From positions 662,388 to 726,387 of the forward strand of contig NC_011138.3 of the NCBI RefSeq assembly GCF_000020585.3: a stretch of DNA of 64,000 bases, written 5' to 3'. Of the stretch, positions 63,897-64,000 are shown piece by piece. Numbering within the stretch: position 1 is the first letter of the stretch; the number at the start of each line of letters is the position of its first letter. A model generated the notes under the pieces. That model had not been told where the DNA came from. It saw only the letters and a program-made list of their open reading frames with translations, and searched no databases. Source of the DNA: Alteromonas mediterranea DE. Lineage in GTDB: Bacteria > Pseudomonadota > Gammaproteobacteria > Enterobacterales > Alteromonadaceae. The position numbers were made by a program, and so were the translations under genes.

Positions 63897-64000
63897 TTAG
63901 TTCTTACGTTTACGGTTTTCACGGTTGCCTCTAGGTGCACGATCACCTTTGTCACCGCGGCTTCCACGACCGTCGCGCTTAGGTGGCGTGTCTGACCATT
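63897..64000 (-). CDS. C-terminal tail of a basic RNA-binding protein (partial)
   Basis: A - strand frame enters at the window end and stops with TAA at 63899-63897. The 33 residues seen are Arg/Gly/Lys-rich (KRDGRGSRGDKGDRAPRGNR), typical of the disordered RNA-binding tails of DEAD-box helicases and RluB/RluE-like pseudouridine synthases. The main domain lies outside, so the protein cannot be named. Confidence 0.65.
   Translation of the reverse strand, partial: WSDTPPKRDGRGSRGDKGDRAPRGNRENRKRKN

Overview
The window is a stretch of a marine gammaproteobacterial chromosome, most likely Alteromonas or a close relative. The housekeeping blocks have the gammaproteobacterial gene order (fadBA-pepQ; ispB/rplU-rpmA-cgtA; ftsB-ispD-ispF-truD-pcm-nlpD-rpoS; ygiM/ygiF; mutH/rppH-ptsP-lgt-thyA; rapA-rluA), and the protein sequences and the resident chromosomal integron fit Alteromonadales. 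The genus is inferred from gene order and protein character, not from a database search.

Bases 1-10700 are the attI-proximal part of a sedentary chromosomal integron. The integrase gene intI (9703-10671, +) faces away from the array. To its left lie about 14 gene cassettes, all on the - strand, separated by long (about 105-115 bp) closely related attC sites that share the elements GGGGCG..., CGTCCCAGCG... and TTTTTTTGTTAT/GTTAG. The cassettes encode small unknown, membrane, NTF2-like and immunity-protein-like products, and one seems to carry no gene. Two attC sites are split by insertion sequences. One is an intact IS3-family element (1812-3072) with a -1 frameshift signal and a 3-bp target duplication. 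The other is an IS110-family, IS1111-type element (5363-6697) of the kind that targets attC. In the 3' noncoding part of the second element I can read a complete candidate guide (bridge/seek) RNA: two guide segments match the two sides of the attC target and two more match the element's own ends. The joined ends of this element would also create a strong promoter. This is the most interesting system in the window.

From 10.7 kb onward the DNA is core genome: fatty-acid beta-oxidation (fadBA), a soluble lytic transglycosylase, PepQ, a ZIP-like transporter, IspB, ribosomal proteins L21/L27, the GTPase CgtA and dihydrofolate reductase. Then comes the - strand block ftsB-ispD-ispF-truD-pcm-yqaA-nlpD-rpoS (cell division, isoprenoid and tRNA modification genes leading to the stationary-phase sigma factor; surE, usual between truD and pcm, is missing). 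It is followed by a TIGR03545-type membrane protein, a chemoreceptor, and a large PutA without the DNA-binding domain.

Between 37.8 and 64 kb lie a decayed histidine-kinase remnant, the divergent SH3/CYTH pair (ygiM/ygiF), a membrane-bound AraC-type regulator and mutH/rppH. An unusual short tandem repeat separates rppH from ptsP. Next are tauE-like, lgt, thyA, a receiver-CheC protein overlapping a diguanylate cyclase, an AmpG-like transporter, a DUF3530 protein, rluA-rapA, an unusual double solute-binding protein, a PIN-PhoH ATPase, a transglutaminase-like protein, cysG and the basic tail of an RNA-binding protein cut by the window end. No tRNA, rRNA or CRISPR array was recognised.
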